Origin: Arthrobacter sp. zg-Y238
GTDB lineage: Bacteria; Actinomycetota; Actinomycetes; Actinomycetales; Micrococcaceae
DNA length: 64,000 nt
Direction of reading: 5' to 3'
Assembly: GCF_024385525.1 (NCBI RefSeq)
Contig: NZ_JANFLU010000011.1
Span: 1-64,000, forward strand
Each line of letters starts with the position of its first letter. Within the stretch, counting starts at the first letter, position 1. The notes under the pieces are model-generated. The model was not told where the DNA came from and did not search any database. It saw only the letters and a list, made by a program, of their open reading frames with translations. Below are positions 1 through 8,456 of this stretch, in pieces. Position numbers and translations under genes: made by a program.

Positions 1-261
1 ACACCAGCACCTGGACGGACACGACTTCAAACGGTCCGTCAAAGTATAAAGGGTGTTGTAGATCATGCTGCTTGCGTCCACTATGTGGTTCCCGGACAAC
101 AACCGTTGGTTGCTGTGCCTGGAACACGAACCATTGCCCCTTTGTCCAGGGGGCGGGTTCACATTTTTACCGCACTGCCCGGCACCCCTCATTGGGTGGT
201 TCCGGGGGAGTGTTGTAACCATTGTTTTCCCCTCCCGCCTTTGGTGGGTGCGGGTAGAAGG
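1..261 (+). other. 23S-5S rRNA internal spacer
   Basis: This stretch lies directly upstream of the 5S rRNA and shows no gene with a ribosome binding site. I do not see the usual 3' end of 23S rRNA, so the window most likely begins just inside the 23S-5S spacer of an rRNA operon. Short open frames here are not supported. Confidence 0.6.
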
Positions 262-379
262 GTTACGGCGGTCATAGCGTGGGGGAAACGCCCGGTCCCA
301 TTCCGAACCCGGAAGCTAAGACCCACAGCGCCGATGGTACTGCATCCGGGAGGATGTGGGAGAGTAGGTCACCGCCGGA
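262..379 (+). rRNA. rrf: 5S ribosomal RNA
   Basis: The sequence starts GTTACGGCGGTCATAGCG and ends with GTAGGTCACCGCCGG, whose ends pair with each other, and it holds the conserved GGTCCCATTCCGAACCCGG core typical of actinobacterial 5S rRNA. The length is about 118 bases. It is followed after 17 bases by a strong terminator, as expected for the last gene of an rRNA operon. The exact ends are judged by eye and may be off by one or two bases. Confidence 0.95.
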
Positions 380-396
380 CAATATTTGAAGAGGTT

Positions 397-432
397 GAGC
401 CCGTACCAGTGTTGGTACGGGCTCTCCTTGTT
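397..432 (+). terminator. rRNA operon terminator
   Basis: A perfect 12-bp inverted repeat (GAGCCCGTACCA at 397-408, complement at 413-424) encloses a 4-base loop and is followed by a T-rich tail (TCCTTGTTT). This is an intrinsic terminator closing the rRNA operon after the 5S gene. Confidence 0.9.
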
Positions 433-500
433 TAAGCGCCGCCGTACGTTGTGGCTGCCGGCCGCTCAGCAGCAGGCCGGGTCCCGGTAGGCTGGAAAGC

Positions 501-992
501 ATGAGCCCATCCCTGTTTTCCCACGCCCCCGACCCGGATCCGAAGGACGCGGAGCAAGGCACGTCCGTTCCGGACGTAGTGGCGGTGCGGCAGATCCCCC
601 GAGACGCCGAAGAAGCGTTCAACGGCTTCACCGATTACCTGCACCTATGGTGGCCGGAGGACCTTACGGACTTCGGTGAAGGTACACACGCTGAGTTTGA
701 GGGCGGCGTCCTCACCGAGACAGGACCCGACGGTGAAACCGCCGTCTGGGCCACAGTACGCACCCGGGAACCGGACACGTTGCTGGAACTGGACTGGGTG
801 GCTGGCCGGAATCCGCGGATCCCTACGGATATACGCGTCGACTTTTCCCCGGCTGATGACGGTTCCACGCTGGTGACACTCCGTCACTCAGGCCTTAACC
901 GGCTACCCGACGCGGCTCAGGAATATGAGCGGCTGCAAAGGGAATGGCCCCAGATCCTGGACCGCTACGCTCGCTTTATGGGGGCGCGGTAG
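501..992 (+). CDS. SRPBCC family protein
   Basis: A 163-residue protein of the START/AHSA1 (SRPBCC) fold: after a short polar N-terminus, residues about 28-160 follow the family pattern with a DAEEAFNGFTDYLHLWWP segment, a FEGGVLTE strand, and a C-terminal helix with LQREWPQILDRYARFM. Members bind hydrophobic ligands or act as Hsp90 co-chaperone-like domains; the ligand cannot be told here. The ATG at 501 has a weak GGAAAG upstream. It ends 9 bases before the FAD oxidase gene, so the two may be co-transcribed, but no functional link is evident. Confidence 0.85.
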   Translation: MSPSLFSHAPDPDPKDAEQGTSVPDVVAVRQIPRDAEEAFNGFTDYLHLWWPEDLTDFGEGTHAEFEGGVLTETGPDGETAVWATVRTREPDTLLELDWVAGRNPRIPTDIRVDFSPADDGSTLVTLRHSGLNRLPDAAQEYERLQREWPQILDRYARFMGAR

Positions 993-1001
993 TCTGCTGG
1001 C

Positions 1002-2378
1002 ATGTCTCTGGATGCCCTGCACGACCTCACCCTTACTGGCCCCAACCTGCTGGTCGAGACAGCGCCGGAGGTATTAGCTGCCTATGCCACCGACCAGGGG
1101 CCGGTACTGGCCTATATAGAGCCGTTGGCCGTCGTCTGGCCCACCAGCGTGGCGGACGTGCAGCTGGTGCTGCGCTGGGCCTCTGCAACGGGCACCGCCG
1201 TGGTACCCCGCGGCGCCGGTACAGGAGTCTCGGGCGGGGCCCACGCTACGGGCGGATGCATCATCCTCTGCCTGGACCGAATGAACCGCATTCTAGAGAT
1301 CAATGCGCAGGATGAAGTGGCCGTCGTCGAGCCCGGCGTGATCAACGCGGACCTGAACGCAGCGGCGGCGGCCCACGGGTTGATGTACGCGCCGGATCCC
1401 GCCAGCTACCTGACCTCAACGATCGGCGGGAATGTGGCCACTAACGCCGGCGGTCTCCGCTGCGCCAAGTACGGGGTTACCCGTGACTCCGTCCTGGCAC
1501 TCGACGTCGTTTTGGCCGATGGCACCCTCATCAGCACTGGTCGGCGCACCTTCAAGGGAGTAGCCGGCTACGACCTCACCAGCCTCTTCACGGGGTCGGA
1601 AGGCACGCTGGGCATCATCGTCGGCATCACCGTACGGCTGAGGTACCTGCCGGTGGAGATCCGAACCATTGCGGCCTTCTTCCCTGATTTTCCGACGGCG
1701 GCCGCGGGCGTGCTGGCCGTGGGTGCCGCCCGCGTACAGCCGGCCATTATGGAGCTGCTGGACGGTGCCACCCTGACCGCCCTGGACGAAGCCCACGGCA
1801 GCGACCTTCGTGCCCGTGGTGACGCGCTGCTACTGATCCAGACGGATGGTTTCGGTGCCGGAGCCGAGGCCGACGTCGTACGCAGCGTGCTCAGTGAACT
1901 GGGTGGAACGGTGAGTACGGAAGGGGCGGCCGAGGCCGAACGGCTGGTTGAACTGCGCCGGCACAGCCGCGGAGACGCGGTGCCGGACCAGCTGCGCGTG
2001 GGGGAGGATGTCGCCGTCCCCCGCTCCGCGCTGGTGCGGTATGTCGCGGAGCTGGAACGGATGGCGAGGCAGTACCGGGTCAACCTCAAGGTGGTGGCCC
2101 ATGCCGGCGACGGCAACCTGCACCCTACCTTTTGGGTGCAGGCTGCCGACAACGGCGGACGCGAACGGTTGGACGCCGCACTGGACGAGTCCATCGCCGT
2201 TGCGCTGACAATGGGCGGAACCATTACCGGCGAACACGGAGTTGGCCAGTTCAAGCTGCACTGGCTGCCGCAGGAGCAGCGGGCCGAGGTGCTCGAGCTG
2301 CAGCGCAGGGTGAAAGCAGTGTTCGATCCAGCGGGCATCCTCAACCCCGGGAAAGCCATTCCCGGGGAGCCGCACTAG
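1002..2378 (+). CDS. FAD-linked oxidase, GlcD/D-lactate dehydrogenase type
   Basis: A 458-residue flavoprotein of the PCMH (VAO) family, oxidising a 2-hydroxy acid such as glycolate or D-lactate and passing electrons on. Residues about 40-215 form the FAD-binding domain with PRGAGTGVSGGA at 69-80; the C-terminal FAD-oxidase domain carries HAGDGNLHP near residue 366, GEHGVG near 410 and ILNPGKA at the end. These are hallmarks of GlcD and related bacterial D-lactate dehydrogenases. No GlcE or GlcF partner lies nearby, so it probably works as a single subunit; the substrate is not decided by sequence. Its TAG stop shares the palindrome CTAG with the stop of the convergent glucosidase gene. Confidence 0.9.
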   Translation: MSLDALHDLTLTGPNLLVETAPEVLAAYATDQGPVLAYIEPLAVVWPTSVADVQLVLRWASATGTAVVPRGAGTGVSGGAHATGGCIILCLDRMNRILEINAQDEVAVVEPGVINADLNAAAAAHGLMYAPDPASYLTSTIGGNVATNAGGLRCAKYGVTRDSVLALDVVLADGTLISTGRRTFKGVAGYDLTSLFTGSEGTLGIIVGITVRLRYLPVEIRTIAAFFPDFPTAAAGVLAVGAARVQPAIMELLDGATLTALDEAHGSDLRARGDALLLIQTDGFGAGAEADVVRSVLSELGGTVSTEGAAEAERLVELRRHSRGDAVPDQLRVGEDVAVPRSALVRYVAELERMARQYRVNLKVVAHAGDGNLHPTFWVQAADNGGRERLDAALDESIAVALTMGGTITGEHGVGQFKLHWLPQEQRAEVLELQRRVKAVFDPAGILNPGKAIPGEPH

Positions 2379-4084
2379 TCCAGGCGCATCCAGACGGTGC
2401 GGTTGGGTCGGAGCCGGTCACCCTCGAGAGCATCAGCAGCGCTGCCCACCAGCAACGGCAGATCGGGCAGCTGAACCGGTGCATCCCCCATGTTCATGGC
2501 CACCAGCACGCCCTCATTAACAAAGGCAACCAGCCCGTCGTCGTCGTGCTCCGGCCACCACGCCAGTGAACCGTTGCCCAGATCAAGCTCGCGGCGCAGA
2601 TCAAGAGCGCGGCGGTAGAGGTTCAGGGTCGAGTCGGGGTTGCGCTGCTCGATATCCCGGGAATACCGGCCCCAAATAGGCGGCTGCGGCAGCCAGCTCT
2701 CACCCGTAGAACTGAAACCGTAACTGGGCAGGTTCGCCTTCCAGGGCAGGGGCACCCGGTTTCCGTCCCTGCCTACCCGGACACCTGCGGTGCGGTGGAA
2801 GGTGGGATCCTGGCGGAACTCGTCCGGAAGCATTGTGTGGTCCGGCAGGCCCAACTCCTCCCCTTGGTAGAGGTAGACGCCGCCGGGCAGGGCCAGCATC
2901 AGCAAGGTGGCGGCGCGGGCACGGGCGAGGCCGAGCTCAAGGTTGGGCTGTTCGTCCCGCGGTCCGAGGCCGTCCCCGGAGCGTGGACCGGCTCCGGTCA
3001 GGCCGAAGCGGCTGGTGTGCCGGACAACGTCGTGGTTGGACAGCACCCAGGTGGTGGGTGCCCCGACGCGGTCGAAGGCGCGCAGAGAGGACTCGATGAC
3101 GTGCCGCAGGGCCGGGGCATGCCAGGGGTGGTGCAGGTAGGCGAAGTTGAACGTCTGGTGCATTTCGTCGGACCGGACCCAGTCGCTCAGCCGCTCGATC
3201 GGGTCGATGGTCGCTTCGGCGCAGAGCACCCGGTCCCCGTCGTAGGAGTCCAGGATTTTCCGCCAGGACCGGAAGATGTCGTGGATGCCGGGCTGGCCGA
3301 ACATGGGAGCCGCGGAGCCGGGGAATCCTTCGGAGGAGGATCCGTCCGCGCGTCCGCCCCAGTCGGGGAGCCCGGATTTCTTGATCAATGCGTGGGCGAC
3401 GTCCACGCGGAACCCGCCGACGCCGCGGTCCAGCCAGAACCGCAGGATCTTTTCGAATTCGGCGTGCACGGCAGGGCTGTCCCAGTTGAAGTCCGGCTGG
3501 GAGGTGTCGAAGAGGTGCAGATACCACTGTCCGGGGGTGCCGTCGGGTTCGGTGGTGCGGGTCCAGGCGGGGCCGCCGAAGTGGGACTGCCAGTTGTTGG
3601 GCGGATTCTCCCCGTGCTCTCCGGCGCCGTCGCGGAAGACGAACAGCTCCCGTTCCGGGGAACCGGCGGGGGAGGCCAGGGCTTTGCGGAACAGGGGGTG
3701 CTGGTCAGAGCAGTGGTTGGGGACCAGATCCACGATGACGCGGATGTTGTGCCGGGAGGCTTCGGCGACTAGGGCGTCGAAGTCCTCCAGGGTGCCGAAG
3801 AGGGGATCCACTGAGCAGTAGTCGGCGACGTCGTAGCCGGCGTCTTTCTGCGGGGAGCGGTAGAACGGGGAGAGCCAGATGGCGTCGATGTCGAGTTCGG
3901 CCAGGGCGGGGATCTCGGCGGTGATGCCGGGCAGGTCCCCGACTCCGTCTCCGCGCAGGTCGCGGAACGAACGCGGGTAGATCTGGTAGATCACCGAGGA
4001 CCGCCACCACTCACGGCCGGCGGACGGCTCATGCACGGGGACCAACCTCGTCAGGCTGGAAGCGGTAGTCAGTTGTTCAACCAT
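2375..4084 (-). CDS. GH13 alpha-glucosidase / oligo-1,6-glucosidase
   Basis: A 569-residue cytosolic glycoside hydrolase of family 13 that releases glucose from alpha-glucosides such as maltose, isomaltose or oligosaccharides. The (beta/alpha)8 barrel shows VIYQIYPRSF near residue 33, DLVPNH (first conserved region), GFRVDVA with nucleophile Asp228, CAEAT with acid/base Glu290, and SNHD with Asp352. All catalytic residues are present and there is no signal peptide. It is convergent with the FAD oxidase gene, the two stop codons overlapping in CTAG. Location near otsAB and a sugar-importer ATPase fits alpha-glucoside use, but the exact sugar is open; trehalose synthase-like activity is less likely because the length and region pattern fit alpha-glucosidases. 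Confidence 0.92.
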   Translation of the reverse strand: MVEQLTTASSLTRLVPVHEPSAGREWWRSSVIYQIYPRSFRDLRGDGVGDLPGITAEIPALAELDIDAIWLSPFYRSPQKDAGYDVADYCSVDPLFGTLEDFDALVAEASRHNIRVIVDLVPNHCSDQHPLFRKALASPAGSPERELFVFRDGAGEHGENPPNNWQSHFGGPAWTRTTEPDGTPGQWYLHLFDTSQPDFNWDSPAVHAEFEKILRFWLDRGVGGFRVDVAHALIKKSGLPDWGGRADGSSSEGFPGSAAPMFGQPGIHDIFRSWRKILDSYDGDRVLCAEATIDPIERLSDWVRSDEMHQTFNFAYLHHPWHAPALRHVIESSLRAFDRVGAPTTWVLSNHDVVRHTSRFGLTGAGPRSGDGLGPRDEQPNLELGLARARAATLLMLALPGGVYLYQGEELGLPDHTMLPDEFRQDPTFHRTAGVRVGRDGNRVPLPWKANLPSYGFSSTGESWLPQPPIWGRYSRDIEQRNPDSTLNLYRRALDLRRELDLGNGSLAWWPEHDDDGLVAFVNEGVLVAMNMGDAPVQLPDLPLLVGSAADALEGDRLRPNRTVWMRLD

Positions 4085-4353
4085 TCAGGGCGTCATCCTT
4101 CGCGCAGAGTTCTTAGACTTACAGTTCCATTTAACGACGTCGGCTTCTGCTAGGTTGGCGGTGGCCGCGCAGATCACATGAGATTCTCGTCACGCCCCCA
4201 CGGGAAGGGGGAACGTTCCGGGGGAACGGATGGTACGGCTCGGCTTGGATGTATAGGATTGCCGTAGGTCACACCGACTTCGCGTAGTTGAATGGGCACG
4301 AATGGACACCCAATCGACTCCGCCAACCACTTCATCTTCAGGGGGAATACCGC

Positions 4354-4899
4354 GTGTCAGAGAACCGACCAGAATGGCAGACCGGCGGCGACCCGGCAGC
4401 CACAAACGATAGTACATCGGACAGCGGACAGTACGGCGCGCCCCCGTCGGCGCCGTCCGCCTACCCAGGGTCCCCGCAGAACGAAACGGGAAATACTGCC
4501 TATCCGTCCTACGGCCAGCAGCCTGAAGCGCCGTCTTACGGACAGCAGCCTGTGTACCCGGGTGCCGGCCAGCAGCCGGCCTACCCGGGTTCCGGCCAGG
4601 AAGCTTCGGCCTACGGCCAGCAGCCTGGTTACCCGGCCTACGGACAGGACGCCTACGCCCAGCCGCGGCCGAACCCCGGACAGGCCATGGGCATCGCCGG
4701 CCTCATCACGTCCTTCTTCTTCTCCATCGTGGGCCTGGTGCTGAGCATTGTGGGCCTGAACCAGTCACGCAAGGCGGGCATGAGCAACGTCCCCGCTGTG
4801 ATCGGCATTATCGTCGGCGGATTGGGGACCCTCTTCGGGATCCTCTTCTTTATTCTCATCATGATTGGGATCGCGGCCGACAGCGGCTCCAGCTACTGA
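4354..4899 (+). CDS. DUF4190 membrane protein with YGQQP repeats
   Basis: A 181-residue protein with a GTG start at 4354 preceded by AGGGGGAA at 4340-4347; an upstream ATG at 4288 in the same frame has no such site. Residues 1-105 are low complexity and rich in Pro, Gly, Gln and Tyr with repeats of YGQQP/YPGSGQ, followed by two hydrophobic helices (about 112-140 and 150-175) separated by a short basic loop, the DUF4190 hairpin. Such proteins sit in the actinobacterial membrane with the repeat region probably cytosolic; function is unknown. It ends just before a bidirectional terminator shared with the DUF4032 gene. Confidence 0.8.
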   Translation: MSENRPEWQTGGDPAATNDSTSDSGQYGAPPSAPSAYPGSPQNETGNTAYPSYGQQPEAPSYGQQPVYPGAGQQPAYPGSGQEASAYGQQPGYPAYGQDAYAQPRPNPGQAMGIAGLITSFFFSIVGLVLSIVGLNQSRKAGMSNVPAVIGIIVGGLGTLFGILFFILIMIGIAADSGSSY

Positions 4900-4920
4900 C
4901 CGCAACCACGGCACGTCCGG

Positions 4921-4949
4921 AGGAGCCCCGACCCTAGGTCGGGGCTCCT
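4921..4949. terminator. bidirectional terminator between convergent genes
   Basis: A perfect 13-bp inverted repeat (AGGAGCCCCGACC at 4921-4933, complement at 4937-4949) with a 3-base loop lies between the convergent DUF4190 and DUF4032 genes and overlaps the last codons of the latter. The T-tract is weak on both sides. Confidence 0.7.
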
Positions 4950-6295
4950 CCTGCGTCCAGGATCTCCATGGTCCGGGTATCGGTGCTAAGCAGGATCGCA
5001 GCTTCGTCACGCCGGTGGCGGAGGATGGTATCCATGTACGACTGCACCGCCTCGGCCATGGGCACGTTGCGGTTGGCTTTTTCAGACATGTACCAGCGGT
5101 GCTCCAGGACCTCGTGCACCACCTCGGCAGCCTCGAGCTTGCTGCCCAGATCCCGCGGCACGGCTTTGACTATCGGTTCGAAGACCTGCGTGACCCACAG
5201 ATGTGCGCTGAGCTCTTCGTCGAGTTCCGGGTGGTTGGTCGCCCGGTAGGAGTCCAGGTCATTAAGCAGCCGGCGGGCCTGGTTCTCCTGGGCATCGATG
5301 CCGGTCAGGCGCAGCAGTCGGCGTTGGTGATGGCCGGCGTCGACCACCTTGGGCTGCAACTGGACCTGCGTCCCGTCGGGGGTGGTGCTGATGCTGAGCT
5401 CGTCGACGTCGAACCCCAGGTCATTCAGGCGCCGGATGCGCGCATCGACACGCCAGCGATCGGCCATCCCGAAGGATTCCCGCTCGGTCAGTTCGGCCCA
5501 GAGACCGCGGTAGCTGTCCATGATCCGTTCGCTGGTGGCCAGCGGATCCACGGACTCCTCGACCAGGCCGCCCTCGGCCAGGTCCATCAGTTCTCCGGCA
5601 ATGTTCACCCGGGCGATTTCCAGGTCGTATTCGCGCTGGCCGTTGGACAACTCCGGGTAGAGCTCTCCGGTTTCCGCATCCACCAGGTAGGCGGCAAAGG
5701 CGCCGGCGTCGCGGCGGAAGAGTGTGTTGGACAGGGACACATCGCCCCAGTAAAAACCGGCCAGGTGCAGGCGGACCAACAAGAGCGCCTGGGCATCGAT
5801 CAGCCGCGTTAACGTGACTTCGCGCAGGGTCTGGGAGAAGACGGCACGGTAGGGAAGCGAGAAGCGCAGGTGCCGGGTGACCAGTACCGGCTGCAGCTCT
5901 TCACCCGCCGGATCCATGCGTCCGGTGATGACCGCCACCGGAGCCACCGCGGGGACATTCAGGCGACGAAGCTTGCGCAGCATGTGGTATTCCTGCCGCG
6001 CCACGTGTTCGCTGGTTTCCTTGATGGCAATGAGCGAATCGCCCAGCCGGGCGAAGCGGACAACGTGACGGGAAATTCCGCGGGGGAGTGCGGCCAGGTT
6101 CTCCTTGGGCCATTCCTCCAGCGGAATGTGCCACGGCAGGTCCAGCAGGGCCGGGTCCATGGACGCGGCCGTGATGTTCAGCGACCCGAGTGTGTTGATG
6201 CGGTTGGTCGAGGAGCGTGTGGTGCGGGGCAGTTTGCCGGTCTGCTCCCAGTCCGTGGGTTCGTTCTGCCAGTTCGCAGGTACGGAGTCTGTCAT
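4934..6295 (-). CDS. DUF4032 protein, kinase-like fold
   Basis: A 453-residue cytosolic protein widespread in actinobacteria. The N-terminal half resembles the lipopolysaccharide kinase (Kdo/WaaP) fold: IAIKET near residue 90 looks like the ATP-binding Lys strand, and LHLAGFYWGDVSLSNTLF corresponds to the HxDxxxxN catalytic loop with Asp in GDVSLSN. The C-terminal half (about 230-440) matches DUF4032. It probably phosphorylates an unknown molecule, which is inference from the fold. It lies convergent to the DUF4190 gene and downstream, in the same direction, of the sugar-importer ATPase, from which it is separated by a terminator. Confidence 0.85.
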   Translation of the reverse strand: MTDSVPANWQNEPTDWEQTGKLPRTTRSSTNRINTLGSLNITAASMDPALLDLPWHIPLEEWPKENLAALPRGISRHVVRFARLGDSLIAIKETSEHVARQEYHMLRKLRRLNVPAVAPVAVITGRMDPAGEELQPVLVTRHLRFSLPYRAVFSQTLREVTLTRLIDAQALLLVRLHLAGFYWGDVSLSNTLFRRDAGAFAAYLVDAETGELYPELSNGQREYDLEIARVNIAGELMDLAEGGLVEESVDPLATSERIMDSYRGLWAELTERESFGMADRWRVDARIRRLNDLGFDVDELSISTTPDGTQVQLQPKVVDAGHHQRRLLRLTGIDAQENQARRLLNDLDSYRATNHPELDEELSAHLWVTQVFEPIVKAVPRDLGSKLEAAEVVHEVLEHRWYMSEKANRNVPMAEAVQSYMDTILRHRRDEAAILLSTDTRTMEILDAGGAPT

Positions 6296-6330
6296 CGGCG
6301 AAAGCCCTTACGTCTCAAGCATGCGTTAAC

Positions 6331-6384
6331 GAAAAAGCGGTGGCTCCCCACCCCAAGAGTTTAGTTGAGCAGGGGAGCCACCGC
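6331..6384 (-). terminator. intrinsic terminator after ugpC-type gene
   Basis: Read on the minus strand, a perfect 13-bp stem (6372-6384 with 6337-6349, GCGGTGGCTCCCC) is followed by TTTTTC. It stands 17 bases after the stop codon of the ABC ATPase gene and would end that transcript before the DUF4032 gene. Confidence 0.9.
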
Positions 6385-6401
6385 ATGTCGTTCCGGCCGG
6401 G

Positions 6402-7490
6402 TTACGCCTGTTCCGCCAGCCGTTCCCCGTTGGAGGTATCGAACAGGTGTACGTGGCCCTTCTGCGGGCGGACGTGGAGCGTGTCACCCTTCATCGGAGG
6501 ACGCCGGCCGTCAACGCGGACCACCATGTCATGGTCCTTGCCGTCGATGGTGCTGTGGCCGTAAACGTACGCATCGGCTCCCAGTTCCTCGACCACGTCC
6601 ACTTCAACGCGCAGGCCCTCGCCCTCGGGCACGGTTTCCATGTCTTCGGGGCGGACACCCAGCGTGACGGTGTTGCCTGCGGCGGCGCCCAGCACCGAGC
6701 TCTCCACCGGGTACACGGCCCCGCCGAACGCTACGCCTCCGTCCACCACCGGAAGCTCGAGCAGGTTCATCGCAGGGGAGCCAATGAATCCGGCCACGAA
6801 AACGTTCCGCGGGTGGTCGTAGAGGTTGCGCGGGGTGTCGACCTGCTGCAGGACGCCGTCCTTGAGCACTGCCACGCGGTCGCCCATGGTCATGGCTTCC
6901 ACCTGGTCGTGGGTGACGTACACCGTGGTGACTCCGAGCCGCCGGGTCAGGGAAGCAATCTGGGTGCGGGTCTGCACACGCAGCTTGGCATCCAGGTTGG
7001 AGAGCGGTTCATCCATCAGGAAGACCTGCGGGTTACGCACAATCGCGCGGCCCATGGCAACGCGCTGGCGCTGACCGCCGGAGAGCGCCTTCGGCTTGCG
7101 GTCCAGATAGTCTTCGAGGTCCAGCAGCTTCGCGGCCTCGCGGACGCGTTCCATGCGCTCTTCCTTGCTGATGCCGGCGATCTTCAGGGCAAAGCCCATG
7201 TTGTCCGCGACGGACATGTGCGGGTACAGCGCGTAGTTCTGGAAAACCATGGCGATGTCGCGGTCCTTGGGCGGAACATCGGTGACGTCACGGTCGCCGA
7301 TGAGGATCCGCCCGGAGTTGACGTCTTCAAGCCCTGCGAGCATCCGCAGCGACGTGGATTTTCCGCAGCCCGAGGGGCCGACGAGAACCAGGAATTCGCC
7401 GTCGGCGATTTCGAGGCTGAGGTTGTCTACTGCGGGGCGTTCCGTCCCCGGGTAGACGCGTGTTGCCTGGTCAAACGTTACCGTTGCCAT
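6402..7490 (-). CDS. ugpC: sugar ABC transporter ATP-binding protein, UgpC/MsmK type
   Basis: A 362-residue ATPase of the MalK/UgpC/MsmX group that energises carbohydrate importers. Walker A GPSGCGKS near residue 37, Q-loop VFQNYALYPHMSV, signature LSGGQRQR near 135, Walker B VFLMDEPLSNLDAK and the H-loop YVTHDQVEAM are intact, and the C-terminal regulatory TOBE/OB domain (about 240-355) is present. The ATG at 7490 is chosen because GAAGGGAAA stands just upstream; a GTG 15 bases earlier would bury that site. No permease or binding protein is next to it, so it is an orphan ATPase that probably serves several importers, as MsmX does. Divergent sugar metabolism genes (otsAB) lie upstream. Confidence 0.93.
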   Translation of the reverse strand: MATVTFDQATRVYPGTERPAVDNLSLEIADGEFLVLVGPSGCGKSTSLRMLAGLEDVNSGRILIGDRDVTDVPPKDRDIAMVFQNYALYPHMSVADNMGFALKIAGISKEERMERVREAAKLLDLEDYLDRKPKALSGGQRQRVAMGRAIVRNPQVFLMDEPLSNLDAKLRVQTRTQIASLTRRLGVTTVYVTHDQVEAMTMGDRVAVLKDGVLQQVDTPRNLYDHPRNVFVAGFIGSPAMNLLELPVVDGGVAFGGAVYPVESSVLGAAAGNTVTLGVRPEDMETVPEGEGLRVEVDVVEELGADAYVYGHSTIDGKDHDMVVRVDGRRPPMKGDTLHVRPQKGHVHLFDTSNGERLAEQA

Positions 7491-7670
7491 GGTGTTTCCC
7501 TTCACGGGCAGGTACGTGCCCGACGATCCGTTGTGAATGGAGAGCTATGTAATTGAGTTGATAACCGCTGTGTTGATTACTGCCGGAAGATCTTCTGCGA
7601 CTGTGACGCGGCTCACGGGGACAGTATTACACACGTTGTCCAGCTGCGAAGGTCTGGCCGCTGCAGGGAG

Positions 7671-8456
7671 TTATTCAGCGAGGGCGGCGGCGCGCAGCCG
7701 TGCAAGTTCTGCGAGTACCGCAGTGAATGCCTCGGGGGAAGCGACCCGGTATGCGGCAGCCGTGCTTCCGTCGCCAACCTTGATGCCGACGTCGCCGGGC
7801 TGCAAAGCCTCGAAGCCGCGCTCATCGGTGACGTCGTCGCCGGCGAACAGCACCGCCGTCGCGCCGGTCAGTTGGCGCAGGGCGCGGATGCCTTCGCCCT
7901 TGTTGGTGTGGACCACGGAGGCCTCCAGGACGGACTTGCCGTCGGTGACCTGAACGCCCTCAAGCAGGCCGAGTTCCCTCCGCGCTTCCTCAGTGGCGGC
8001 GGCAGCGGCAGCCGGTTCGGAGACGCTGCGGGTGTGGAGGACGACGCCGGCCGGCTTGTGTTCCAGCCGGCAGCCGGGGTGCCGGGCGACCACGGATTCC
8101 ACCGCTGTGCGGGCGCGGGCCAGCAGCTGGGCCTGCTCGGCGGTCAGCTGCAGCGGTTCCTGGTTGGGGCCGGTCCAGGTCTCGGCGCCGTGGCTGCCGA
8201 TCAGCAGGGTTTCGGGATCCGGGGAGGCAACGGTGCGCAGGCTGTCCAGTGCGCGCCCGGAAATGAACGCGGTGACTGTGTTCGGAAGGGAAGCGAGGGC
8301 CCGGACAGCGGCCGCCGATCCGTCCAGCGGGCGGGCATCCTCGGCAAGCTCCACCAACGGGGCGAGCACGCCGTCGAAGTCCAGCGCCACCAGGAGTTTC
8401 CCGGTGCCGGCCACGGACTCCAGCGCCGCCTGCAGCTCGGTGTCCAGTGCACTCAT
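7671..8456 (-). CDS. otsB: trehalose-phosphatase
   Basis: A 261-residue HAD-superfamily phosphatase that removes phosphate from trehalose 6-phosphate, the last step of the OtsA-OtsB pathway. HAD motif I is LDFDGVL (Asp26 nucleophile, Asp28), motif II lies in TAFISGRA, and AGDDVTDE gives the metal-binding acidic pair. The start ATG overlaps the otsA stop in ATGA, which indicates translational coupling. The length matches bacterial OtsB proteins. Confidence 0.95.
   Translation of the reverse strand: MSALDTELQAALESVAGTGKLLVALDFDGVLAPLVELAEDARPLDGSAAAVRALASLPNTVTAFISGRALDSLRTVASPDPETLLIGSHGAETWTGPNQEPLQLTAEQAQLLARARTAVESVVARHPGCRLEHKPAGVVLHTRSVSEPAAAAAATEEARRELGLLEGVQVTDGKSVLEASVVHTNKGEGIRALRQLTGATAVLFAGDDVTDERGFEALQPGDVGIKVGDGSTAAAYRVASPEAFTAVLAELARLRAAALAE

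Noticed and set aside
4190-4417. Minus-strand 75-codon frame upstream of the DUF4190 gene
   Set aside because: No ribosome site, overlaps the start of the supported gene, Arg/Ser-rich without motif.
4420-4660. Repeated YGQQP coding units as a DNA repeat array
   Set aside because: Protein-level low complexity of a DUF4190 protein; DNA units are not regular enough to list.
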